DNA of 64,000 bases. Source: Actinacidiphila rubida. Lineage in GTDB: Bacteria; Actinomycetota; Actinomycetes; Streptomycetales; Streptomycetaceae. The position numbers and the translations under genes were made by a program. Each line of letters starts with the position of its first letter. Position 1 is the stretch's first letter. Positions 17,320 through 26,065 of this stretch are shown here, one piece after another. The stretch is taken from the NCBI RefSeq assembly GCF_900110255.1, contig NZ_FODD01000030.1:41915-105914 (forward strand), read 5' to 3'. Below the pieces are notes generated by a model. The model saw only the letters and a list, made by a program, of their open reading frames with translations, did not search any database and was not told the DNA's origin.

Positions 17320-18190
17320 GCCGCACGGGCGCGCGGGCGCACAGGCGCGCGGGCCCGACGGCCGGGACGGGACGCGCGAGTCGGAGGGCGCGCCTCACTC
17401 CGCCGGGCGGCCCAGGGCCGGTGCGCCGCGTGCGGGCGCCGCTCGTCACCGTCGGAGGGGGGGGTGTCGCCTCCGACGGCTCCCACGTGGGCGAGCTTCG
17501 GCATCACGTCGGTGGCCAGCAGGGTCATCGACCGCCGGATCTCCTCGTGGGTCGCGTAGTCCCGTCCGGCGTGCGCCAGCAGGACCCCGAAGCCGCCGAC
17601 TTCCGCGTACAGCGACTCGATCATCTGACGCACGGTGCCCGCGGAACCGACGAGGATCTGGCCGGAGTCGACCAGGTAGTCGTAGGTGATGTCCTCCAGC
17701 GAACCGCCCGGCGGCACCCGGTCGGCCTGCTGCCAGGGGGTGTGCCGGATCTCCCAGGCGATCACGGCCTCGTACGACGCGCGCAGCGCGTCCCGGGCCT
17801 GCCGGTCGGTGTCGCCGACGAACAGCACGCGGCTGACCCGCAGCCCGTCACGGCCGGCGGGCCTGCCGGCCGACTCCTGCCCCTCGACGAGTGCGGCTCC
17901 CAGGCGGCCGAGCACCGCCGGCCCGGCGAAGTGGGCCGTGAGCAGGTCCAGTCCGCGCGCCCCGGCGGCCCGCGCCGACTCCGGCGACCCCGACACCGAC
18001 AGGGCGATGGGCGGCGCGCCCGCCACCCAGTCGATGCCGATGTCGAGCCCGGTGCCGCGCCAGGGTCCGCCGGTGAGGTCGAACGGCCCTTCGCGGCGGA
18101 ACAACCGCTGGATGACGTCGATCGACGCGTCGGTCAGCTCACGGGCACGGCCGGGCTCGAGGCCGCGCTGGCTCATCCTGGAGCCGACCT
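17295..18190 (-). pseudogene. luciferase-like flavin oxidoreductase, N-terminally truncated
   Basis: The minus frame encodes the last two thirds of an LLM-class flavin-dependent monooxygenase (RELTDASIDVIQRLF, GAPPIALSVSGSPESARA, SYEAVIAWEIRHTPW, YAEVGGFGVLLAHAGRDYA). The first barrel strands, roughly 120 residues that hold part of the flavin site, are missing. Upstream (about 18190) the reading turns into low-quality sequence next to the HEAT-repeat gene. The C-terminus also runs on past the usual end into an Arg/Pro-rich tail overlapping the end of pstB. It is most likely a dead remnant. Confidence 0.7.
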
Positions 18191-18263
18191 GCCGGGCCGC
18201 TGGAATGCGACACCAGGTCAGCTGCGGCGGCGGGCCGCCGCGCCGCTCAGTAACCTGACCGCC

Positions 18264-18602
18264 ATGACCCGGGAGTTCCGTGAGGCCATGCGGTTGATGC
18301 GAAAACGCGATCCGCAGCAGCAGGAGGACGGCTTCCACCAACTGCTCCCGCACGCCGCCGAGCACCTCGACGAGCTGATCCAGCAGTTCGAACACGAGCA
18401 GGACGACCACGGGCTGCGTTGCTGGCTGCTCGAACTCATCGCAGCAGCCCGGTCTCCCGCTGCCCTGCCGATTCTGGCTGCGCAACTCAACGGTCCTGAC
18501 GAGTCGTTACCGAGCCGGGCAGCCGTCGGCCTGTCGAAGCTCGACACCCCCGAAGCACGGACACTGCTCTGGCAGGCCCGAGCCGACGGCATGATCGCCT
18601 AG
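18264..18602 (+). CDS. small HEAT-repeat protein
   Basis: The 112-residue protein (MTREFREAMRLMRKRDPQQ) is all-helical by appearance. It carries alternating helix pairs ending in PAALPILAAQLNGPDESLPSRA and AAVGLSKLDTPEARTLLW, typical of HEAT/PBS-lyase-type repeats used for protein binding. No clear ribosome binding site precedes the ATG. It lies between two gene remnants and has no obvious partner. Its modest Arg content and normal composition argue that it is a real gene. Confidence 0.6.
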   Translation: MTREFREAMRLMRKRDPQQQEDGFHQLLPHAAEHLDELIQQFEHEQDDHGLRCWLLELIAAARSPAALPILAAQLNGPDESLPSRAAVGLSKLDTPEARTLLWQARADGMIA

Positions 18603-18645
18603 CCAAGATCACGACCTATGGCTGGAGTACCAGCCTCCCGGCGGT

Positions 18646-18780
18646 TCAGCGATGGAAGTGGAAGCCCGCGTCGAGGTCGGCGGGCAGGGTGGGGTGGTCG
18701 GCTCCCAGCCGAGCAGTTCGCGGGTCGAGGGTGTGGCCCGCGGCCCAGGTGCTGGCGCCGTCAACGACGTAGCCGATGAG
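18646..18780 (-). pseudogene. C-terminal scrap of an NAD-dependent epimerase-like protein
   Basis: The minus strand reads IGYVVDGASTWAAGHTLDPR in one frame, ELLGWEP in the next, and then HPTLPADLDAGFHF back in the first. Together these make the standard C-terminus of short-chain epimerase/NmrA-like proteins (LLGW.PTHPSL..DL). A one-base shift near 18700 breaks it and nothing upstream matches. This is a relic partly overlapped by the leader of the nitroreductase gene. Confidence 0.5.
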
Positions 18781-18793
18781 GGGACGCGGAGAC

Positions 18794-19459
18794 GTGGATG
18801 TGTATGAGGCCGTGGACAGTCGCCGGGCCGTGCGGGCGTTCAGCGATGAGCCCGTGCCCAGGACGGCACTGGAACGAGTGCTGACCGCGGCGACGCGGGC
18901 TCCGTCCAGCGGGAACCTCCAGCCATGGCATCTGTACGTCGTGACCGGTGAGCCCTTGGCCGAACTCAAGCGGACAGCGACAGCCAGGGCGTTGGCGGGG
19001 GACCCGGGTGATGTGCGGGAGTATCCGATGTACCCGGACGGGCTCGCCTCGCCGTACCGGGACCGCTTCGCCGCTGCCGCCGCCCAGCGGTACGCATCGC
19101 TGGGGATCGAGCGCGCCGACCCGGACCGGCCCACGAAGATCGCCACCTTGAACGCGGCGGCGTTCGGGGCGCCGGCTGTCCTGTTCTGCTACCTCGACCG
19201 GACGATGGGGCCCGGACAGTGGGCTGACGTGGGGATGTACCTGCAGACCGTCATGCTGTTGTTGAGGGCCGAGGGGCTGCACAGCTGCCCCCAGGTGATG
19301 TGGACCGTGTACCGGGAGACCGTCAGCCGCGCGGTCGGAGCCGAGGACGGACTCGTGCTGTTCTGCGGCGTCTCCGTGGGGTTCGAGAAGGAGGGCGTGC
19401 CGCGACTGCGCACCGGGCGGGCGGACATGACGGAAACGGTGAGCTTCATCGGACGGTGA
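18794..19459 (+). CDS. nitroreductase family protein
   Basis: This is an FMN-dependent NAD(P)H oxidoreductase of the nitroreductase fold, about 221 residues. The N-terminus has the family FMN-phosphate motif (SRRAVRAFSDEPVP) followed by LERVLTAATRAPSSGNLQPWH. Near residue 140 is the DVGMYLQTVMLLLRAEGLHS helix, and FCGVSVGFEKEG lies near the end. An ATG at 18776 is in frame, but GAGGGG at 18778-18783 precedes the GTG at 18794 with suitable spacing, and family members start here. The substrate cannot be told. No partner is adjacent. Confidence 0.85.
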   Translation: MDVYEAVDSRRAVRAFSDEPVPRTALERVLTAATRAPSSGNLQPWHLYVVTGEPLAELKRTATARALAGDPGDVREYPMYPDGLASPYRDRFAAAAAQRYASLGIERADPDRPTKIATLNAAAFGAPAVLFCYLDRTMGPGQWADVGMYLQTVMLLLRAEGLHSCPQVMWTVYRETVSRAVGAEDGLVLFCGVSVGFEKEGVPRLRTGRADMTETVSFIGR

Positions 19460-19592
19460 CCGCTGGACGGCGGAGATCGACAGGACAGGCCCTAACTCCC
19501 CTTGCCGGGCTCGGGCTTCGCCGGGCGAAGTCCGCCGATTCGGGCCGCGACGCCGTGCCGATGCGGCGCCGACCCAGGCGGCGGTCCCGCCG

Positions 19593-20507
19593 TCAGCGGC
19601 CTATCGCCGTCTCGCGTTTCATGCGTGACAGCTTCTCCGGATTGCGGACGGCGTAGAGGCCGGTGATGAGGCCGGCGTCCAGACGGAGGGCCACCATCGT
19701 GTCGATCCGGCCGTCGCGGCGGATGATCAGGGCCGGGTGGCCGTTGGCCAGGGTCGGTTGCAGCGGGGCGCCGCTGAGCCTGGCCAGGGCCTCGGTCACG
19801 TCGGCCGCGCCCACCACCGGTTCCACGGCGGCCCGGACGACTCCGCCGCCATCCGTCAGGAGGACGACGTCCGGGGCGATCATGTTGAGGAGTGCCGTCA
19901 AGTCACCCGTTTCCACAGCCTGTTGGAAGGCGGCGAGTGCGTCGCGGGTCTGGGACGGGGAGACCGTCTCGCGAGGGCGGCGCGCCGCGACGCGAGCGCG
20001 GGCGCGGTGCGCGATCTGGCGGACGGCGGGCGGGGTCTTGTCGACGGCCTGCGCGATCTCGTCGTAGTCCACGCCGAAGACGTCCCGCAGCACGAACACG
20101 GCACGCTCGGTCGGCGCGAGGGTCTCCAGTACGAGGAGCATCGCCATGGAGACGCTGTCCGCGAGCTCGACGTCCTCGGCCGCGTCGGGCGCGATGAGCA
20201 GCGGCTCGGGCAGCCACGGGCCGACGTAGGACTCCTTGCGGCGGCGGAGTGTGCGAAGGCGGGTCAGGGACTGGCGGGTGGTGATGCGGACCAGGAAGGC
20301 GCGCGGGTCGCGGACTGCGGCGTGCTCGACGCCCGACCAGCGCAGCCACGTCTCCTGGAGGACGTCCTCGGCGTCGGCCGCCGAGCCCAGCATCTCGTAG
20401 GCCACCGTGAACAGCAGTTTGCGGTGGCCGACGAAGCTAGCCGTAGCCGTAGCCGTAGCCGTGGCCGTGGCCGCATCGATACCGGCATCCCTGTCCATCA
20501 TCGTCAC
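19593..20507 (-). CDS. ECF41-type RNA polymerase sigma factor with SnoaL-like C-terminal domain
   Basis: The 304-residue protein has sigma region 2 near 25-95 (LLFTVAYEMLGSAADAEDVL) and region 4 near 130-180. A SnoaL-like domain (about 195-300) ends in VRNPEKL, close to the NPDKL motif that modulates activity in ECF41 factors. ECF41 factors are encoded beside a carboxymuconolactone decarboxylase-type protein (COE), and that gene is divergent here. A promoter matching the ECF41 consensus exactly lies upstream, so the gene should be autoregulated. The N-terminus holds a 12-residue Ala-Thr run made by a 6-base repeat. No anti-sigma gene is present, as expected for this group. Confidence 0.88.
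   Translation of the reverse strand: MTMMDRDAGIDAATATATATATASFVGHRKLLFTVAYEMLGSAADAEDVLQETWLRWSGVEHAAVRDPRAFLVRITTRQSLTRLRTLRRRKESYVGPWLPEPLLIAPDAAEDVELADSVSMAMLLVLETLAPTERAVFVLRDVFGVDYDEIAQAVDKTPPAVRQIAHRARARVAARRPRETVSPSQTRDALAAFQQAVETGDLTALLNMIAPDVVLLTDGGGVVRAAVEPVVGAADVTEALARLSGAPLQPTLANGHPALIIRRDGRIDTMVALRLDAGLITGLYAVRNPEKLSRMKRETAIGR
20438..20473 (-). repeat. 6-base tandem repeat in the ECF41 gene
   Basis: Four TAGCCG units followed by two TGGCCG units (36 bases, plus-strand reading) encode a 12-residue Ala-Thr run near residue 13 of the sigma factor. Loss or gain of a unit changes the protein by two residues without a frameshift, so length variation would be tolerated. Confidence 0.9.
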
Positions 20508-20551
20508 TCCCCGACTTCTGTCGCGCTCCGCGTGGCGTGTGTCCTACAGGC

Positions 20552-20578
20552 GACGCCGCTGACCCCGGTTCTGTGACA
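20552..20578 (-). promoter_or_regulatory. ECF41-type promoter for the sigma factor gene
   Basis: Read on the minus strand, TGTCACA (20578-20572) is followed after exactly 16 bases by CGTC (20555-20552). This is a full match to the published ECF41 consensus TGTCACA-N16-CGTC. It lies 45 bases upstream of the sigma factor ATG and indicates autoregulation. Confidence 0.8.
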
Positions 20579-20612
20579 GCCGTATGCCGTGGCCCACGTC
20601 ACATCCGCCCCG

Positions 20613-20639
20613 TGTCACAGGAGCGCGGCGACCGGCGCC
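20613..20639 (+). promoter_or_regulatory. ECF41-type promoter for the CMD partner gene
   Basis: TGTCACA (20613-20619) is followed after exactly 16 bases by CGCC (20636-20639), one mismatch from the ECF41 -10 element CGTC. It points toward the carboxymuconolactone decarboxylase gene and would place the transcript start near 20645, upstream of its ATG at 20683. Confidence 0.75.
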
Positions 20640-20682
20640 TCATGGGCATCAGCCACACGATTCCATGAGTGAGGAAGCCCCG

Positions 20683-21168
20683 ATGGAAACCCGTATGAAC
20701 CTGTTCGACACCGAGCTCGGCGCGAAGGTCGGGAAGCGGATCTACGCCGTCAGCCAGGTCATCCAGCAGTCGCCGCTGCCCAAATCCACCCAGGAGTTGG
20801 TGCAGCTGCGAGCCAGCCAGATCAACGGGTGCGGCTTCTGCGTCGACATCCACAGCAAGGACGCCGCCGCGGCCGGCGAGGACGCGGCCCGGCTCAGCCT
20901 CGTCGCCGCCTGGCGGCATTCCACCGTGTTCACCGACGCCGAACGGGCCGCTCTGGCCCTCGCCGAGGAGGGCACCCGCATCATCGACGGACATGCAGGG
21001 GTCACTGACGAGACCTGGGCCCGGGTGCGCAATCACTACGACGAGGAGCAGGCGATCGCTCTCGTCTCCCTCGTCGCCATGATCAACGCGACCAACCGGC
21101 TCGGCGTGATCCTCAACAACCAGGGTGGATCCTACGTGCCCGGCAACCTGACCACCGTCGCCGGTTGA
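20683..21168 (+). CDS. carboxymuconolactone decarboxylase/AhpD-like protein, ECF41 partner
   Basis: The 161-residue protein belongs to the CMD/AhpD family. It shows the E-(11)-C-G-F-C-x3-H active-site pattern (ELVQLRASQINGCGFCVDIH), which can act in thiol-based peroxide reduction. In-frame ATGs at 20584 and 20665 lie before or too near the predicted transcript start. GAGGAAG at 20671-20677 sets the start at 20683. Together with the divergent sigma factor it forms the conserved ECF41/COE pair; the trigger and substrate of such pairs are poorly known. Confidence 0.87.
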   Translation: METRMNLFDTELGAKVGKRIYAVSQVIQQSPLPKSTQELVQLRASQINGCGFCVDIHSKDAAAAGEDAARLSLVAAWRHSTVFTDAERAALALAEEGTRIIDGHAGVTDETWARVRNHYDEEQAIALVSLVAMINATNRLGVILNNQGGSYVPGNLTTVAG

Positions 21169-21255
21169 CCGCTCAGGCTACCCAGCAGTGCCGGCCTCGG
21201 TGCTCGTCACGCCGACCTCTCCGTAGATGCCCCGGCCGGCCGGCAGGCGGAGGGG

Positions 21256-22440
21256 TCAGCCGCCGGGCTGGGCGCGCAGGGCGTCCCGGAGGCCGCCGCG
21301 CGAGGCGACGCCGAGCTTCGGGTAGATCTGGTACAGGTGGTTGCCCACCGTGCGGTGGGAGATCGCCATCTTCTCGGCGATCTTCTTGTTGGTCAGGCCG
21401 GAGGCGGCCAGCTCCGCGATCTGCTGCTCCTGGGGCGTGAGCGCCCGCGGCGTCCGCGCACGGGCGGTGGCCCGCGTCTGCGCCGTCGCGCTCAGCTCCG
21501 CACGGGCACGCGCGGTCCACGGTGCGGCGTCCAGCGCCTCGAACGCCGCGAGCGCCAGGCGCAGGTGGCTGCGCGACTCGGCCACCGCCTGGTGGCGCCT
21601 GAAGTGGGAGCCGTACAGCAGACGCACGCGGGCGACGTCGAACCGGTAGCCGTCGGCGCCCGGGACCGCCAGCGCGTGCGTGAAGTGCGCCGGGGCCTTG
21701 GGGCCTTCGGCGACCAGCGCCGATGCGGCGTGGAACAGCATCGCCAGGCGCGGCGACATGGCCGGCAGCCGGGCCTCCTCCATGGCGGCCACGTGCGCCA
21801 CGGCGGCGTCCCCGTGGCGCCCCGTGCGCACGGCGGACTCCACGAGATCCAGGCTCACGGTCGGTGCGAGCCAGGCGTACGGCGCGAACTCACCGGCCGG
21901 GCTGATCGCGTTCGCGTGGTGGAAGGCCACCTCGAAGTCGCCCTGGCCGACCGCGGTCATGAGCTCGACGTGGTGGGCATACGCCGCCACCGACTGCGCC
22001 CGGCGCGGCAGCGCCCACCGGGCGATGCCCTCGGTCAGCCGGGCCGCCGTCGCCCCGTCGCCGGTCACCGCGGCCACCAGCGCCAGTTCGTAGTCCGCCG
22101 CCCATTCCAGCGAGCCGAACCCCCCGCGTACGCGGCCTGGGAGAGCCGGCGGATGCGCTCGGCGTCGGTCGCGCTCAGCTCGGCGGCCCGCGTCAGCAGC
22201 CGCATCGCGCCGTGCCCGTCGCCCGGTGATGCGCCTGCGCGGCCGCCCTCTCGAGCAGCGAGGCGACGTGCTCGTCCGGCCCCGTGAGCGCCTTCGCGGT
22301 GTGCCACAGGCCGCGTCGGCCCCCGTGCGCTCGCCCGTGTCCAGGACGCGCCCCAGCGCCAGATGGGCGTTGGCGCGCTCCTCCGGGGTGGCGCCCGACA
22401 CCACGGCGGCGGCGACCCGGGATGACGTCGGTCGCGGCGA
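21256..22440 (-). pseudogene. LuxR/LAL-type regulator, truncated with several frameshifts
   Basis: The C-terminal 240 codons are intact and end in a clear LuxR helix-turn-helix (LTPQEQQIAELAASGLTNKK, then KMAISHRTVGNHLYQIYPKL). Further upstream the homologous text jumps between frames. HLALGRVLDTGERTG is in one frame, HTAKALTGPDEHVASLLERA in the next, RAAELSATDAERIRRLSQAA in a third, then back to the first at GGFGSLEWAADYELAL. The AAA ATPase domain that opens LAL regulators is absent. Translation from an internal start could still give an HTH protein, but decay is the simpler reading. Confidence 0.75.
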
Positions 22441-22708
22441 CCCGTTCCCCGCCTACCGGGCCGCAGGGCTCGGCGAAAGGCGCCCGGACCGTGTGATCCG
22501 GCCGGTCCGTTGGGTGGCGGTCGCGGCCGCGAAGGCGGATCCGGCGCGGTCGGACTGAACCACGAGGGCCGCCGGCCTCGTGTCGTTCACACGTGGGTGT
22601 CGGGCGGGAGCGCCCCGTACCGGCGACACGTGTGCGGCCGCGGAAGATCACCTCGCCTTGTCCCGCCTCGTCGATGCCTGATAGGACTGCCAACGCCGTA
22701 ACCGTCAC
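22441..22708. promoter_or_regulatory. leader of the FtsX-permease operon with inverted repeats
   Basis: This stretch holds no gene. It contains a hairpin at 22561-22582 (7 paired bases) and, right after it, an inverted repeat pairing CACACGTG (22588-22595) with CACGTGTG (22627-22634). The second may be an operator for the permease operon starting at 22709. The binding protein is unknown. Confidence 0.35.
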
Positions 22709-25700
22709 ATGGTCGACAGCACGGGGGTACATGTGGTCACTACGGCTTCTCCCGAGGCGCCGCGGCGCCCCGGTGTCCCGCACCGGCGCCGCCGGCGCCT
22801 TCCCGCCGCCGCCAGGCGCTCGACCCGGCACGGCCTGGTGCTCGCCGCCGTCGCCGCGACCGTCCTGCTGTGTGCGACGGCGCTGGCCGCGCTCGCGACG
22901 CTGGCGGGCGGCTCGGTCCAGTCCGGCACGGTCAGGAGGCTGGCCGCCGACCCGGGCGCGCAGGTGGCGGTCAACGCCTCGTACCGGGCCGAAGGGATGG
23001 GGGCCGCCGACCGGGACGTCCGGGCCGCAGCGGCCCGGGTCTTCGCCGGTGTCCCCGAACGGACGTACCTGGGCCTGCTGGGCGCTTCGGCGGTGTCGGT
23101 CACGGGCGTGGACGGGGCGGCGAGCGCGCCGCGCGAGCCCGGCGGCAGCGGACTGCATCCGATCGCCGTGCAGGGCGCGGCCGGCTTCGGCCGGCTGGTC
23201 GCCGGTCACTGGCCCGCCGGGACGGCCGACCCGCCGGCGGGCGCGTTCACTTCGCTGCCCGACGTCCGCGTCGCCACCGGATCCACCACTCCGGTGGACA
23301 CGGCCGTGCCCCAGCCGCTGGCCCAGCGACTGGGCCTGGCACCGGGATCCCGCCTCCGGCTGCAGGACGCCTTCGGCCGTACGATGACCCTGCGCGTCAC
23401 GGGTGTGTTCCGCACCGCGGGCCCCGCCGGATTCTGGCCCGCCATGGCGGGGGACGCCACCGACGGCGGGAGCGCGAGCCAGAAGCTGCTGGTCGTGTCG
23501 GCGGCGGCCCTGAACGGCAGCGCTGCTCTGAACGGGCACCTGACCGTCCACTGGAGCCTGCAACCCGACTACTCCCGTCTCCACGCGGGGGCGCTGGCGG
23601 GGCTGCGCGACCGGGTCCGCGCCTTCACCGGCAGCCGGACCGACGTGTCGGTCTACCGCGGACGGCCGTCGTCACTCCAGGACATGGCGGTGTCCTCCGG
23701 ACTCCCGGGCGCGATCGACGCGTTGGCGGTCCCGGCCGTGGCCGCCAGGTCCGCGCTGTACCTGCCGATGGTGATGGTGGCGGCCCTCGCCCTGGCCACC
23801 CTGGTCGTAGCGGCCCGTCAGGTGACGGTGCACCGGCGCGGCGAGCTCGCACTCCAGCAGGCCAGGGGCTCCGGCACGCTGCGCCTGCTGCGCGGCGCCG
23901 CGGCCGAGTGGGCGGTCACCGGCATCCCGGCCGCCGTGGCGGCACCGTACCTGGCCGGGTTCCTGCACCCCGGCCCCCGCGGCACCGGAGCGTGGGCGGC
24001 GGTGGGCGTGACCCTGCTGGTGCACGCCGGGGCGGTGCTGCTGCCGGTGCTGCCCACCCCGGGGATGCGGCCGGTCCGCGGCGCGCGGGCCGCCGCGGCC
24101 CAGCGGCTGGGCGCCGACCTCGCACTGCTGGCCGTCGCGGTCCTGGGGTACGCCGAACTGCGGCGGCACCGGTCCCTGATCGGCGGCGGGCTCGGCGGCA
24201 CGGCGGTGGACCCGGTGCTGGTCGTGGTGCCGGCACTGGCGAGCGGCGCCGTCGCCCTGCTCCTGCTGCGGCTGCTGCCGCTGACCTCCCGGCTGCTCGA
24301 CCTGTTCGCCCGCCGCGGCCGCGGCCTGATCCTCGCCCTGGCCGGGTGGCAGCTGAGCCGGCGGGCCGCGCGCAACGCCGGCCCGGTGGTGCTGATGTGC
24401 CTGGCCGTCTCCGTCAGCGCCTTCGCCACCACCGCCCTCGCCTGCCTGGGCGGACTCGCGTCCGAGCAGGCCGCGAGCACGGTCGGGGCCGACGTCAGGA
24501 TCGCGCCCGCAGCCGACGACGGCTACCCCGCCGCCGTACTGAGCGCCGCCTACCGCGCGCTGCCCGCGGTGACGGCCGTGGCGCCGGTGACCCAGACCAC
24601 GGCGAACATACCCGGCGGGGCCACCGAGGTCCTGGTCGGAACCCTCGGCGGCCCCGCGCCCCGCATGGCCGCGCGGTCCGCCGGCATCGCTCTCCCCGGG
24701 CGTCCGACCGCGATCCTGCTCGACGAGCGGCTGCGCAGCGACGGAGGCACCGCGGCCCCGCGGCTGGCGCTGACCGTGCAGGACGCGGCAGGTCTGGACA
24801 GCACCGTGTCCGCCGCGCTGCCCGCCGCCGACGGAGCCAGGCACACCGTCGCCGTCCCGCTCGGCGTGGCCGAGGGCGGTGGCCACCCGCGTGCCTACCC
24901 GCTGACGGTGACGGCCGTCGACGTCCTGCCGCAGCCCGGCGTCCGGCCGGCTCTGCTGGACCTGGAACTGATCCGGATCGGCTCTCGCGCCACCACGGAC
25001 AGCTGGGCCGCGGGCCCGCCCGCCGGCCAGGTCTGGAGCGACCGGACCGAGAACGCCGCGGAAGCCGTGGCGCTGGCCTGCCGGGGGGACACCTCGCGCA
25101 GTTACGAGTACGGCAAGCCGGGGGTGTGCTCGGTGCGTACGGAGGGCTCCGACGTGTTCAGGGCCGCGATCAGCACCGGCCTCAGGAATCCGGAGTCGCC
25201 GGCTGACGCGGCGGACATGGGAGCCGTCGCAACCGCCCCGGGCGGCGACGTGCGGCTCGTCGCCGGGCCCGGCGGCCACCCGGCTCCGCTCGCGGTGCGC
25301 GCCGACGCCCGGACCCTGCGCGCGGGCCACCTCGTGGTGGGCGACACCACCACGCTGGACCTGGGCCTCGGCAGTCCGGTGCCCGCCAGGATCGTCGGCC
25401 GGGTCGTCCCGCCGCCGGGGCTCGGGCGCGGCCAGGGAGTGATGATCGCCGACCAGCGCGCGCTCGCCTCGGCCCTGACGTTCGCCGGCGGCCTCCCACG
25501 GGATCCCGCCTTCTGGTGGATCAGCAGCACCGACAGCGCCCGCACCGCGGCGGCCGCCGAGACGGTCCCCGCCCTGGGCGGCGTGACCACCGCGGCGCGC
25601 ACCGCCGCGGCACTGGAGGCCGACCCCTTCCGCAGCGGACTGCGCCGGGTGCTGCGCATGGTGAGGTACCTGGCCCCCGCGTTCGCCGTCATCACCTTCA

Positions 25701-26065
25701 CCGTCCACGCGGTGATCTCCACGCGGCAGCGCAGAAGGGAGTTCGCCCTGCTGAGGGCGATCGGGGTCCGCCCCGGAAAGCTGTCCGCGCTGCTGAGCGC
25801 GGAGCAACTGGGCCTGGCACTGTTCGCGGTGCTCCCGGGGGCGTTGATGGGGATGGCCCTCGCGTCGGCCGTGCTGCCGCTGGTCACCGTGGACGACACC
25901 GGACAGGCCCCCTATCCGCCGCTCCCGCTCGTCACTCCCTGGCGCACCGTCATGGTCACCGCCGTGGTGACGGCCCTCGCCATCAGCGCCGTCGTGCTCG
26001 CGCTGGCGCGGGTGCTGGCCCGCGTGGACCTCGTCCGCGTGCTGCGTGCGGGGGAGGACGGATGA
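22709..26065 (+). CDS. FtsX-like ABC transporter permease, large form
   Basis: The 1118-residue protein has an N-terminal membrane helix (LVLAAVAATVLLCATALAAL), a large extracellular domain, a middle cluster of helices from about 345 with QVTVHRRGELALQQARGSG, a second extracellular domain, and a final FtsX domain near 1000-1115 (ISTRQRRREFALLRAIGVRP). This duplicated layout is typical of actinobacterial MacB/FtsX-like permeases, which work with an ATPase in export or mechanotransmission at the cell surface. A GTG at 22733 with GGGGG upstream is an alternative start. Its stop overlaps the next permease (ATGA). The likely ATPase is the convergent gene at 28927-29961. Confidence 0.82.
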   Translation: MVDSTGVHVVTTASPEAPRRPGVPHRRRRRLPAAARRSTRHGLVLAAVAATVLLCATALAALATLAGGSVQSGTVRRLAADPGAQVAVNASYRAEGMGAADRDVRAAAARVFAGVPERTYLGLLGASAVSVTGVDGAASAPREPGGSGLHPIAVQGAAGFGRLVAGHWPAGTADPPAGAFTSLPDVRVATGSTTPVDTAVPQPLAQRLGLAPGSRLRLQDAFGRTMTLRVTGVFRTAGPAGFWPAMAGDATDGGSASQKLLVVSAAALNGSAALNGHLTVHWSLQPDYSRLHAGALAGLRDRVRAFTGSRTDVSVYRGRPSSLQDMAVSSGLPGAIDALAVPAVAARSALYLPMVMVAALALATLVVAARQVTVHRRGELALQQARGSGTLRLLRGAAAEWAVTGIPAAVAAPYLAGFLHPGPRGTGAWAAVGVTLLVHAGAVLLPVLPTPGMRPVRGARAAAAQRLGADLALLAVAVLGYAELRRHRSLIGGGLGGTAVDPVLVVVPALASGAVALLLLRLLPLTSRLLDLFARRGRGLILALAGWQLSRRAARNAGPVVLMCLAVSVSAFATTALACLGGLASEQAASTVGADVRIAPAADDGYPAAVLSAAYRALPAVTAVAPVTQTTANIPGGATEVLVGTLGGPAPRMAARSAGIALPGRPTAILLDERLRSDGGTAAPRLALTVQDAAGLDSTVSAALPAADGARHTVAVPLGVAEGGGHPRAYPLTVTAVDVLPQPGVRPALLDLELIRIGSRATTDSWAAGPPAGQVWSDRTENAAEAVALACRGDTSRSYEYGKPGVCSVRTEGSDVFRAAISTGLRNPESPADAADMGAVATAPGGDVRLVAGPGGHPAPLAVRADARTLRAGHLVVGDTTTLDLGLGSPVPARIVGRVVPPPGLGRGQGVMIADQRALASALTFAGGLPRDPAFWWISSTDSARTAAAAETVPALGGVTTAARTAAALEADPFRSGLRRVLRMVRYLAPAFAVITFTVHAVISTRQRRREFALLRAIGVRPGKLSALLSAEQLGLALFAVLPGALMGMALASAVLPLVTVDDTGQAPYPPLPLVTPWRTVMVTAVVTALAISAVVLALARVLARVDLVRVLRAGEDG

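Noticed and set aside
18646..19146. A minus-strand protein opposite the nitroreductase
   Set aside because: Only its last 45 residues resemble a known family. The rest is a shadow of the nitroreductase gene.
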